Source of the DNA: Cerasicoccus frondis
Lineage (GTDB): Bacteria > Verrucomicrobiota > Verrucomicrobiia > Opitutales > Cerasicoccaceae
Assembly: GCA_031296915.1 (NCBI GenBank)
Contig: JAVDPC010000018.1
Location: 1 to 64,000 of the forward strand
Direction of reading: 5' to 3'
Length of the DNA: 64,000 nucleotides
A model generated the notes under the pieces. It was not told the origin of the DNA and searched no databases. It saw only the letters and a program-made list of their open reading frames with translations. Shown piece after piece: positions 56,772-64,000 of the stretch (position 1 is the first letter of the stretch; every line of letters begins with the position of its first letter). The position numbers and the translations under genes are program-made.

Positions 56772-57929
56772 TCATGCGGATGCGCTCGAAAGCGTTTCCT
56801 TGGTAAACGAACTAGATTCCGACGTTTTGTCTGGGAGGGAAAACCAAAATCGGCTACCTCCATTTGGGGAATCCTGAACGCCAATTTCGCCACTGTGAGC
56901 TTCGACTGCATATTTACAGAACGTGAGGCCGAGGCCAATCGAGCCTTTGTAGCGAGTGTCGCTGGTTAGCGCCTGGCTGAATTTATTAAAGATGCGCTGC
57001 TTGTCTTCGTCGGGAACACCCTTGCCTTGATCAGTCACCGCGATGTGTACTGTGCCGGACGCGTCCTTTTTCACTTCCAACAAAATCTCAAGGCCGGTTT
57101 GCGTAAATTTTACGGCATTGACCAGCAGGTTTTCAATCACCCGGCGAATCAGGCCTTCATCGGCTTGAAGCACGATTGGGTATCCCGGAGCCGAGAGACT
57201 CAGGGCATGCCTGGGGTAGGTCGTTTGAAACAGGCTGATGAGTTGGCGACACTCCTCGGTTACGTCAAATTGCCCTTGGTTGAGCCTGAGTCCGCTGCGC
57301 TCCACCTGATTGACGGATAGCATGTCATTGAGCATGCACGACATGCGGTCGGCTCCATCATTAATGCGTTGTATGTCGTCCAAGCGGGGTATGTCGCCAT
57401 CTTGAATGCGTCGCTCACAGAGCTGCGCATAGCCCTGCATGGTGGAAAGCGGAGTTCTGAGATCATGAACGATCATGTGGACGAGGTTGTCGCGCATACT
57501 TTCAAGTTCGACCACTTGTTGATAGCTTTCACGCAGGGATTTTTGCAAAAAATGGTTAGAGACATTGTTCTTAACCCGCGCCAATACTTCGGGTGCTCGG
57601 AAAGGTTTCACGATGTAGTCTGCGCCGCCCACTGAGAAGCCCCGGACAATGTCTTCTGAGTCGGAGAGAGCACTAATGAAGATGACTGGAATATCACGCA
57701 ATTGGTCCTGAGCCTTCATTTCACTACAGGCTTCGTAGCCGTCCATTGTGGGCATGTTGACGTCCATCAAAACTAAGTCCGGTTTGCGTTTAGCGAACGC
57801 GCGCAGAGCCGACTCTGCATCGTTGAAGCAAAGCACTTTATATGCAGCTTGTACGAGCAGTCGTCGCAACACCTTGAGGTTTTCCGAGGTGTCATCCACA
57901 ACCGCGATTACAATATCCAGATTTATCAC
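56772..57929 (-). CDS. Response-regulator/histidine-kinase fusion (REC-HisKA-HATPase)
   Basis: 385 residues. The N-terminal receiver has AVVDDTSENLKVLRRLL, phospho-Asp56 in LVLMDVNMPTMDGYEA and a Lys in DYIVKPFRAPE. HisKA follows with LVHMIVHDLRTPLSTMQGY (His155), then HATPase with IENLLVNAVKFTQTGLE, VTDQGKGVPDED and SIGLGLTFCKYAV. A receiver in front of a kinase suggests it receives phosphate from another kinase and then passes it on, with the adjacent hybrid kinase as the obvious partner. It is transcribed before that gene. Confidence 0.85.
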   Translation of the reverse strand: MINLDIVIAVVDDTSENLKVLRRLLVQAAYKVLCFNDAESALRAFAKRKPDLVLMDVNMPTMDGYEACSEMKAQDQLRDIPVIFISALSDSEDIVRGFSVGGADYIVKPFRAPEVLARVKNNVSNHFLQKSLRESYQQVVELESMRDNLVHMIVHDLRTPLSTMQGYAQLCERRIQDGDIPRLDDIQRINDGADRMSCMLNDMLSVNQVERSGLRLNQGQFDVTEECRQLISLFQTTYPRHALSLSAPGYPIVLQADEGLIRRVIENLLVNAVKFTQTGLEILLEVKKDASGTVHIAVTDQGKGVPDEDKQRIFNKFSQALTSDTRYKGSIGLGLTFCKYAVEAHSGEIGVQDSPNGGSRFWFSLPDKTSESSSFTKETLSSASA

Positions 57930-58285
57930 GGATTGAAAATAGTTGAATGTGAAGGATTAACTAATGGCCTGCTCTATGCCGTACATTCTTTGGGGTGGGG
58001 AACATTAGTTAGAGCTCAGGGGTATTTATATAATAATTCTCGTAACTTCTCGATCTTACTTAAATGAAAATTAATGGTGAGCTTGATTTTTCTACCAATG
58101 CCTATATTCTTAATTTCTATAAGTTATTGAACATAGAATAATTGCATTTTTACTAAACTTTAAAAGTAATCGCTGGTGTGTGGACTTTTTGTTGGCTCAA
58201 AAATCAGTTAACATTCTTTCAGGGTTGTAGTGCTGCGGCTGTTTGATTCCTTTTATACTTAACCCCTACTCCTAAAATATAACCG
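57930..58285. other. Divergent AT-rich intergenic region
   Basis: 356 nt between the two divergent two-component genes. Composition is clearly more AT-rich than the genes. A TATACT element at 58254-58259 lies 27 nt before the NarL-type start. No reading frame is supported. Confidence 0.45.
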
Positions 58286-58921
58286 ATGAAAAAAGTCGTT
58301 GTAGTCGAAGATGAATTGATGTTCCGCGAGTTCATTGCCAATCTGATACGCGATTCCTCGATGCTTGAGTTGGTTGGGGAAAGTGGAGATGGCCTCGATG
58401 GCTACAAGCTGATTGCTGAATTAAAGCCAGATATCGCTATCATTGATATCATGCTGCCAAACTTAAATGGTATTGGCATCATGCAGAAGTTGAAGCGCGA
58501 GCTGCCCAACGTGAGTGTGTTGGCGCTGTCTTCATTTCCACATAGAGACTACGTTCAAAAACTCCTGGAGTGCGGAGTGAGTGGAATGGTGCAAAAGTCT
58601 GAATCGTTGACGATTTTGGATACCGCGATCAATATGGTGGCGGCGGGGCAGACTTACTTCAGCCCTAACATCTCCAGCCACCTACGTGAGGTGATGCTTC
58701 ATCCGGAACAGGCGAATTCCGTCAAAGATCTTTCGAATCGAGAGCGTGAAGTGCTGCAGTTAATCGCTGAGAGTAACAGTAACAAAGAGATTGCGGGAAA
58801 ATTGGGCATCAGTGTGAAAACCGCCGAAACCCATCGCCAGCGCATTATCAACAAGTTGGATATTCATGATACTGCCGGCTTAACGCGCTATGCGATCGTG
58901 AGTGGCTTAACCGAGCTATAG
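58286..58921 (+). CDS. NarL/FixJ-type response regulator
   Basis: 211 residues. The receiver has VVVVEDELMFREF, phospho-Asp54 in IAIIDIMLPNLNG, and a Ser/Lys switch region (LALSSFPHRDYVQKLLECGVSGMVQKS). The GerE-type HTH (~147-200) has LSNREREVLQLIAESNSNKEIAGKLGISVKTAETHRQRI. It is divergent from the two kinases and is a likely output of that phosphorelay. The 3' end is 2 nt from the convergent protease-like gene. Confidence 0.88.
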   Translation: MKKVVVVEDELMFREFIANLIRDSSMLELVGESGDGLDGYKLIAELKPDIAIIDIMLPNLNGIGIMQKLKRELPNVSVLALSSFPHRDYVQKLLECGVSGMVQKSESLTILDTAINMVAAGQTYFSPNISSHLREVMLHPEQANSVKDLSNREREVLQLIAESNSNKEIAGKLGISVKTAETHRQRIINKLDIHDTAGLTRYAIVSGLTEL

Positions 58922-58923
58922 CT

Positions 58924-59418
58924 TCAGTATTGCTTGCCGGTTACCCACTCCAGTCCATTGACGTTTGCATAGGCCATGCCTTCCGAGCAGATGCCTGCGG
59001 AATTCAGAACGCCGAAGACAACCCCCACGTAGTTGTGCTTTTCCATTAACTGAGGATCGACTGGGCGGTTGTTTGCGCCTTGGGTGACCCATTTGCCATT
59101 CTCGCTTTCGATTAGCCAGTGTCCGATCAAGTCGCCAGAGTTGTCACGATAAACTGCGATCATGCCAGGCTTGAGTTTGTAAAAGCACATTGGCGATACC
59201 ATCAGCACGGAACCGCGTCCATAGTAAGGAGCCATCGAGTGGCCGTCGCCCAGCATTACCACCCATTGCTGATTGTGTTCTGCGGCGGCAAGCGCATCGT
59301 CGATTGCCTGCGGCATGGGCACATCGGTGCGAATGTTAACCGCTGGGCTGCTGCCGTAAATGGTGTCAGCGATGAGCAGTGAAAGCAAGAGGATCAGGGA
59401 GGCTTGGATAAGTTTCAT
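58924..59418 (-). CDS. Secreted S26B-like (signal-peptidase-fold) protein
   Basis: 164 residues. A signal peptide (KLIQASLILLLSLLIADTIYG, ~2-22) precedes a domain with the S24/S26 pattern: GHSMAPYYGRGSVLMV (Ser61), LKPGMIAVYRDNSGDLIGHWL (His100) and TQGANNRPVDP (Asp121). In archaeal and ER-type signal peptidases the triad is Ser-His-Asp with the same order, and bacterial Lys is absent here. A soluble exported version without a second helix is unusual. It might process exported proteins or sense peptides. The peptidase role is inferred from motif order only. Confidence 0.65.
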   Translation of the reverse strand: MKLIQASLILLLSLLIADTIYGSSPAVNIRTDVPMPQAIDDALAAAEHNQQWVVMLGDGHSMAPYYGRGSVLMVSPMCFYKLKPGMIAVYRDNSGDLIGHWLIESENGKWVTQGANNRPVDPQLMEKHNYVGVVFGVLNSAGICSEGMAYANVNGLEWVTGKQY

Positions 59419-59596
59419 AATGCCTCAAATCATCTCATCGTTTGGCAGATTTGGGTATCCGGCCAGAGTATGAATCGAAGGCCTTATAATCCTTCAAATG
59501 AATAGGCTAAACCTGTAATCGCCATGCCTCAAAATATGAACCGATTCCGTTAACAGCTGTAACCCCGTGTAGTGTCCTGACACCACCTCCTGGGGG

Positions 59597-61216
59597 TCAG
59601 CGCAGTGCTTTCAACTCGAATTGCTCACCGGCGAGGGCAGCCTGGGCGTGTGTGCCCCAGAAGGGAGTCGGTTCGTAGGTGTCCAAATCGAGAATCAGGC
59701 GTGGCGTGGCCTTGTGGTGAAAGGTCCAGGCCGTCCAGTGTAGCCGATGTTTCTGGATCACGCCGAGTGCGTCAGGAACCCACGTTTCGAAAGCCTCTTG
59801 TTGGTCGTTTTGAAAATCGTGCAGCTTGGAATCTATGCCGACTTCACCAATGATAACAGGATACTTTTCCGCAACGTCGAGGAACGCTTTTTGCCAACCG
59901 TTTTTCCAAGGATAGAAGTGAGATGAATAAACAATGCCTCGGCCTGAGGGGTCTTGCAGGGCGTAGCCGTCGAGCACTCCGGATAGGTCGTAGCCCCAGT
60001 CTAGGCCACCAACAATGACAATGTTTTCAGCGCCGGTTTCGCGTACGGTATCCACGAGCGCCTGCATGCCAATGGAGTCGAAATCACGCAAGCCGTCACC
60101 GACTTCGTCTGCATTGACTCCAACCTTTTGGCTACCGGTCGGGCCACCGTTGCGCCAGACCTCCCAAGTGATGTCGTGTGGTTCATTGAGTAAATCGAAC
60201 AGCACTGCGGGATGATTCTTAAAGCGTGTGGCGGCTTCATGCCAGAAGTCGGCATCGGTTGGTTCTGGCGCCCTGAAATGGTGCAGGTCGAGTATTAGAT
60301 AAGCGTCGTGCGTGGCGCACAGATTCGCCGCGTCTTCAATGAGTTGGCGGTAGGCAGCGCCGCCGTCCTTTTGGTATGGTCCTTTGCCCGCCCAGAATTT
60401 TCCCTTTACGGGTAGGCGAATGCAGTTGGCCTGCCAGTCTGTTAGCGCCACTTCGATTGAACGCAAAATGTGCTCGCCGCCAGAGACCCACTCTAAGCTC
60501 GGAACATTGACGCCTTGTAGCCACACGACTTCGCCTTCGTCGGTCACGATCTGGTTGCCTTGTACGCGGAGTGCGGCCGGCATGTCGTCGGCGGCAGGTC
60601 GGGTCACGCTCGGCTTCACCAAGGCTGCGCGCCTTTGCTGTTCTGCTTCGCGGGCTTGAGAAGCGGCTGCTTGTTGAGCGATGACTGGCGCGGCATCAAT
60701 GGGTGTGAGCACGAAGTCGTCGAACTCCAGCGTGCCGCTCTTGGCGTGGAACAGCACGGGAATGATCTCCAGCGTTGTTGCTCCATGGGGAATGACGAAG
60801 TCCTGGCTGCGTGTTTTCCAATCCTTCGCGGTGCGTTTGAAGTAGGGTGGGCTGGCGCCGCCGATGCGTTTACCATTGGCGTCCTTGAAGTCTATGATGA
60901 TGCGGCCATCGTGCCATTGTTTTTTGCCTTGCTGCACGTTCTCGTAGCGGACGCGATAGCTTAGCCGGAGCGCCTGCAGTTCTGGTAGAAGCGGGATGCT
61001 GCGCGGTGATCCCAGAAAGTAGTCGGGCTTCAGGTATTGAAGGCGGAGGTAATGGTTGCCGTCTGCTTCAACCTCAATGCTTGCGCCTTCGGGTAAGGGC
61101 CAGTCTTCGGCGCCAGCTTCGAAATCGCCATTGCTCAGTAGCGGGGGCAACAAATCAGTTTCAGCGTGAATTGCTTGCGCGAAAGCTACCAGAAAAAGGG
61201 CGAATATGAATTTCAT
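59597..61216 (-). CDS. Secreted GH5-family glycoside hydrolase with N-terminal carbohydrate-binding-like module
   Basis: 539 residues from the ATG at 61216. The signal peptide (MKFIFALFLVAFAQAIHA, cleavage near 18) is followed by a beta-sandwich module (~20-170) resembling a carbohydrate-binding domain. A Gln/Ala/Arg-rich linker (~175-195) precedes the GH5-like barrel: WLQGVNVPSLEW, NCIRLPVKG, LILDLHHF, LFDLLNEPHD (acid/base Glu, ~344) and PVIIGEVGID (nucleophile Glu, ~457). It probably cleaves a beta-glucan or mannan-type polysaccharide. The nearby sulfatase suggests a marine sulfated polysaccharide target, but the subfamily cannot be read here. Confidence 0.82.
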   Translation of the reverse strand: MKFIFALFLVAFAQAIHAETDLLPPLLSNGDFEAGAEDWPLPEGASIEVEADGNHYLRLQYLKPDYFLGSPRSIPLLPELQALRLSYRVRYENVQQGKKQWHDGRIIIDFKDANGKRIGGASPPYFKRTAKDWKTRSQDFVIPHGATTLEIIPVLFHAKSGTLEFDDFVLTPIDAAPVIAQQAAASQAREAEQQRRAALVKPSVTRPAADDMPAALRVQGNQIVTDEGEVVWLQGVNVPSLEWVSGGEHILRSIEVALTDWQANCIRLPVKGKFWAGKGPYQKDGGAAYRQLIEDAANLCATHDAYLILDLHHFRAPEPTDADFWHEAATRFKNHPAVLFDLLNEPHDITWEVWRNGGPTGSQKVGVNADEVGDGLRDFDSIGMQALVDTVRETGAENIVIVGGLDWGYDLSGVLDGYALQDPSGRGIVYSSHFYPWKNGWQKAFLDVAEKYPVIIGEVGIDSKLHDFQNDQQEAFETWVPDALGVIQKHRLHWTAWTFHHKATPRLILDLDTYEPTPFWGTHAQAALAGEQFELKALR

Positions 61217-61308
61217 GGGGTTACGTTGCAAAACGCTATTCGCTTTGGCCGTCCGGTCAAATGACAATCGTGTGTGCTTTCGGCAATTGGTTGCCCGGGT
61301 ATGGCGGC

Positions 61309-62328
61309 CTATTCTGGCTTTTCGACAATGAAGACAAAAGTTGCAACGGCGTGGTCGCGCGTGCTGTGACTGCGGAAAATCGGAGTAAAGCGTGGCCTGG
61401 CTTCACGGACGAGTTCCCGGCTGGCCGACCAGGCGTCCTCAGGAATATCCGTTGGCGCGACGTCTCCCCAATGCTGATCCGAGCCGACCAAGTGACGGAT
61501 GCGGACAGTCATTTTTCCTCCAGTTGATTCGGCCCAGTTCCGGTAGTCCTTAAATCGCGTGCGATTAGGGCGCCCTGTGTGGCGCACCATGCGGCGATGT
61601 AACGCAGGTGGCGTCTCCAGCCACGCGAGCTCACCCCACTGCTTTAAGATTCCGAGATTGCGCAGATCGATCACATGCAGCATGCGCCCGCCGGGCTTGA
61701 GCCGATCATAGCAAAGCTGGAGCAGGGGCAGTGGATCGGTGGTGTGCTGGATAACGCTATTGCTCAAAATCAGGTCGTATGTCGTGGTGTCTACACGCAA
61801 GTGAGACTCCGCTGTGACGCCTTGAATGAGCTGAAAGGTGTTTGTGATCGGATTTAAGCTTTGCGTTGCAGAGTTGCTTTGTTCCGTAGAGCTTTTGCGA
61901 TCTATCTCGCGTTGGTAAATGAGTTCGCAAATTTTCTTTTCTCGCTCGGACTCCTGGCGTTGGAAACGTTCAAGGAAAGTCACGGAAGCTGCGCCGCGCA
62001 GGCGATAAAGCACGCCTCCGCCCAGGGAGTCTCCGGGGCCAAGTTCGCATACGTGGCCATGAAATGAGCCTGGGCCGCCTAGGAGGTCCTCAAAGAGGGT
62101 CACGTAGTCTTCAATATAGCTTGCAGATTTTTCTAACGAATAGCGCTGGTGCCGCCTACCACTCGTTACGAGGGACAAACCGACCATACCGCACAGGCCA
62201 ATCGCCGCATCCGAGAGAACGTGTGAGAGGCAGGCCAGGTACTGGTGTGGGCTGAGCATGGTTTGATGTATGGGCGGTGCGGGCTGAAGCCATAAAATAT
62301 TAGGGGTATCGGGTATTTCGAGCTCCAA
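61309..62328 (-). CDS. SAM-dependent methyltransferase
   Basis: 339 residues. The class I Rossmann motif is FHGHVCELGPGDSLGGG (~91-107), followed by YDLILSNSVIQHTTDPLPLLQLCYDRLKPGGRMLHVIDL (motifs IV and post-IV). A long insertion (~135-170) with Ser/Asn-rich segments separates motif I from motif IV. The type (glycan, lipid or small-molecule methylation) is not recognisable. It precedes the GH5 gene on the same strand, so it may be part of that polysaccharide unit. Confidence 0.75.
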   Translation of the reverse strand: MELEIPDTPNILWLQPAPPIHQTMLSPHQYLACLSHVLSDAAIGLCGMVGLSLVTSGRRHQRYSLEKSASYIEDYVTLFEDLLGGPGSFHGHVCELGPGDSLGGGVLYRLRGAASVTFLERFQRQESEREKKICELIYQREIDRKSSTEQSNSATQSLNPITNTFQLIQGVTAESHLRVDTTTYDLILSNSVIQHTTDPLPLLQLCYDRLKPGGRMLHVIDLRNLGILKQWGELAWLETPPALHRRMVRHTGRPNRTRFKDYRNWAESTGGKMTVRIRHLVGSDQHWGDVAPTDIPEDAWSASRELVREARPRFTPIFRSHSTRDHAVATFVFIVEKPE

Positions 62329-62394
62329 ACTTTGCTGCTATAAATCGTTTGCGTAAATATCGTTGGGTCAATTGCCTTTGTCCAATTTTGTGGC

Positions 62395-63369
62395 ATGGCT
62401 TGTGGCCTTGGTCTCGTCATCTTCCTACTGCTAGTTTTGTCCGTTATGAATTCGCATGTTACCGTCATGGATTGCCCCAATCCAGAAGGCTTGGTCATTC
62501 CGCATTGGCGTCCGCCAGATTGTATTGGTCTGGTTTTACCGCATCCAGACCTCTTGCAGGCGGCCTTTTATAGCCGCGCCGTGTCGACTTTTATGTCGAT
62601 GGCCTCCAACCGTGGGCACGGTTGTAAGCTTTTTACGGAGGCGGATGTCGCAAAGCTTATGGCTGACAATGAGGTCGTCGAATCTGTGCTGGGTTGCAAA
62701 GGTCTGTTGTATTTTTGCCCGCATCAGGACTACGAAACAGTCATCCCCAAGCTGCTTGCTCAGCGTGTTGCGGTGGCGTTGGTCCGGCGCCGCTGTCCGG
62801 TGGCGAGTGGTCTTTATCAGGCGGTGGACGACGATTTGCGCGGCATGCGCGACCTGCTCGAATACTTGGTGGATCAATTGCACTGCCAGCGTCTCATTTA
62901 CGTTGCAGATGTCGCTCCGGGCACGACTTTCCTGCAAGGGCGTGAGCGCGCATTTAATAAATTTACCACCGAGCGTTTTCAAAGTAGCCAGCTACTGGCG
63001 GTGTCTTGGTCCGTGCATGCGGAGCCGTTCCAGCAGCTTGAGGCTATTCGACCGTTTTTGGATGCAGCGATTGGCGCTGGCAAGAAAACCGGGATAGTCT
63101 GTGTCTCAGATCGATTGGCGGGCGTAGTGACGCAGTGGCTTGGGGAAATCGGTTACCGCACTCCCAGCGACGTGCTCGTTACGGGTTATAACAACGACCC
63201 CCATCCCGTTGCAGCCTATCCGGGGGTCACTACTATGAATATCCCTGTCGAGGAAATGGTGGCTGGTGCAAGCCGTTACCTCTTTGAATACCGTGACAAG
63301 CGGCGCTTCCCGGAATCAGCCTTGGTGCGGCATTTTCATGAGTTGATCGTTCGTGAGTCGACGCGTTGA
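62395..63369 (+). CDS. LacI-type ligand-binding domain without HTH
   Basis: 324 residues from the ATG at 62395, 307 from 62446. The core matches the periplasmic-binding-like effector domain of LacI/GalR regulators: CIGLVLPHPDLLQAAFYSR, GRERAFNKF, GIVCVSDRLAGVVTQWLGEIGY, DVLVTGYNNDPH and the terminal ALVRHFHELIVREST. The N-terminal DNA-binding helix-turn-helix and hinge helix are missing; neither other frame upstream encodes them. If the first ATG is used, a hydrophobic stretch (GLGLVIFLLLVLSVM) could export or anchor the protein. It might thus be a sugar sensor or binding protein rather than a repressor. It is divergent from the methyltransferase and close to the GH5 and sulfatase genes. Confidence 0.7.
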   Translation: MACGLGLVIFLLLVLSVMNSHVTVMDCPNPEGLVIPHWRPPDCIGLVLPHPDLLQAAFYSRAVSTFMSMASNRGHGCKLFTEADVAKLMADNEVVESVLGCKGLLYFCPHQDYETVIPKLLAQRVAVALVRRRCPVASGLYQAVDDDLRGMRDLLEYLVDQLHCQRLIYVADVAPGTTFLQGRERAFNKFTTERFQSSQLLAVSWSVHAEPFQQLEAIRPFLDAAIGAGKKTGIVCVSDRLAGVVTQWLGEIGYRTPSDVLVTGYNNDPHPVAAYPGVTTMNIPVEEMVAGASRYLFEYRDKRRFPESALVRHFHELIVRESTR

Positions 63370-63383
63370 TTCCGTTCTCGGCA

Positions 63384-64000
63384 TTATACGCGCCCAGCCC
63401 AAAACACCTGAGGCGGCTTATTCTCGCAAGGCTTCAGCGAAGCGCGGTCATAAGTGCGGTCGGTGCGGTCCTTGAGGTAATCTGCCATGTGCGAGCGAAA
63501 GCCATCGAGCAGATCGGCGTTTGAGCCGGAGCAGTCATGGAGTTCATCTGGGTCTTCGAGGACATTGAACAGCTGTTCCTCGTTGGTCTTTTCATACCAG
63601 ATGTATTTCCATGCGCCTTCGACGATGTAATTGTGCGTGCCCACGCCGGTGCATTCGCCGAAGAGGCGATCGCGGGTGTGGCATGCTTCACCGCGAAGCG
63701 CAGGGGCGAGTGAGCGACTGTCCAGCTCGTTGTTAAATTCTGCAGGTTGCTCAAGGCCGCAGATATCAAAGATCGTCGCGGCGATGTCTTCCAGACTGAC
63801 CAGACCGTCGAAAGAGCCGGGCTTCAAGTCCATGTTGCGCCACGCAAAGAAGTAAGGAATGCGCGCAGAGGCTTCGTAGGGCAACGACTTGCGCCAGAGA
63901 TGGTGGTCTCCCAGCATCTCACCATGGTCGGAGGTGAAGATGATGAGCGTTGGCTCGTTGGCGCGGGGCGAACCGTAGCCAAAGGCTCTTGAGAGAAAGT
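63384..64000 (-). CDS. Sulfatase (C-terminal part, truncated by window edge)
   Basis: The frame is open from the stop at 63384 to base 64000, so the N-terminus, including the formylglycine Cys/Ser motif, lies outside the window. Visible are LIIFTSDHGEMLGDHHLWRK, a classical sulfatase metal-binding segment, then RIPYFFAWRNM, LVSLEDIAATIFDICGL and a C-terminal part with YKYIW-like strands (GAWKYIWYEKTNEEQLFNV). Type I sulfatases hydrolyse sulfate esters, often on polysaccharides. The neighbouring GH5 hydrolase and sugar-binding regulator-like protein suggest a sulfated polysaccharide utilisation locus continuing past the window end. Confidence 0.88.
   Translation of the reverse strand, partial: FLSRAFGYGSPRANEPTLIIFTSDHGEMLGDHHLWRKSLPYEASARIPYFFAWRNMDLKPGSFDGLVSLEDIAATIFDICGLEQPAEFNNELDSRSLAPALRGEACHTRDRLFGECTGVGTHNYIVEGAWKYIWYEKTNEEQLFNVLEDPDELHDCSGSNADLLDGFRSHMADYLKDRTDRTYDRASLKPCENKPPQVFWAGRV

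Noticed and set aside
59555..59600. GC-rich dyad near the GH5 stop as a terminator
   Set aside because: The arms pair poorly beyond four to six bases and no T run follows on the minus strand.
62329..62394. Frameshifted HTH of the LacI-type gene
   Set aside because: The upstream sequence was read in all three plus-strand frames and none encodes a helix-turn-helix or hinge helix.

Overview
The window reads as chromosomal DNA of a Verrucomicrobiota bacterium, most likely class Opitutia (Puniceicoccales/Opitutales type). This is inferred from family content, not from a search: several PEP-CTERM proteins ending in an RRR tail, a TIGR02597-like secreted protein, a type II secretion operon of verrucomicrobial style, and marine polysaccharide-degradation genes (GH5 hydrolase, sulfatase). 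Genes are dense on both strands. No tRNA, rRNA, CRISPR array, IS element or prophage was recognised.

Layout. 1-9.2 kb: an arsR regulator with a tiny Cys-rich partner, glycogen phosphorylase, an orphan SLBB protein, an alpha/beta hydrolase overlapping a 35-residue membrane protein, an LHPP-like HAD phosphatase, a DUF4019 protein, a MazG-like pyrophosphohydrolase and trmB. 9.3-11.5 kb: phoB-phoR with a triple 11-bp repeat upstream that looks like a Pho box. 11.5-16.4 kb: mnmE-mnmG (ATGA overlap) and recA. mnmG carries two perfect parS-like 16-mers inside what looks like a lineage-specific coding insertion. 17-23.5 kb: a TPR protein and an exopolysaccharide export set (outer-membrane barrel, Wza-like protein, Wzc-like kinase). 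23.5-29.7 kb: sua5, rpsR, a PEP-CTERM protein resembling a cysteine peptidase, yhbY, a DUF4279 gene and alaS. 29.8-36.3 kb: tandemly duplicated PEP-CTERM genes, a LuxR-type regulator, a membrane-tethered TAXI protein, a propeller-like protein, and a lower-GC TIGR02597-like/PEP-CTERM pair.

36.4-47.0 kb holds a type II secretion operon in the order gspG-H-I-J-K-L-M-D-E-F, many genes overlapping by 4 nt. No gspC or prepilin peptidase gene is present. Two metabolic genes follow (inositol-monophosphatase-like and amidase-like). A second, separate pilin-like operon then occupies 49.6-54.0 kb: two prepilin-like proteins, a 786-residue PilX-like protein and a secreted protein of unknown function. I consider this operon the best candidate for an undescribed system.

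54.0-59.4 kb: a hybrid histidine kinase, a REC-kinase, a divergent NarL-type regulator and a secreted protein resembling an S26B-type signal peptidase. 59.6-64 kb: a secreted GH5-type hydrolase with an N-terminal carbohydrate-binding-like module, a methyltransferase, a LacI-type ligand-binding domain without a DNA-binding domain, and the C-terminal part of a sulfatase running off the window.
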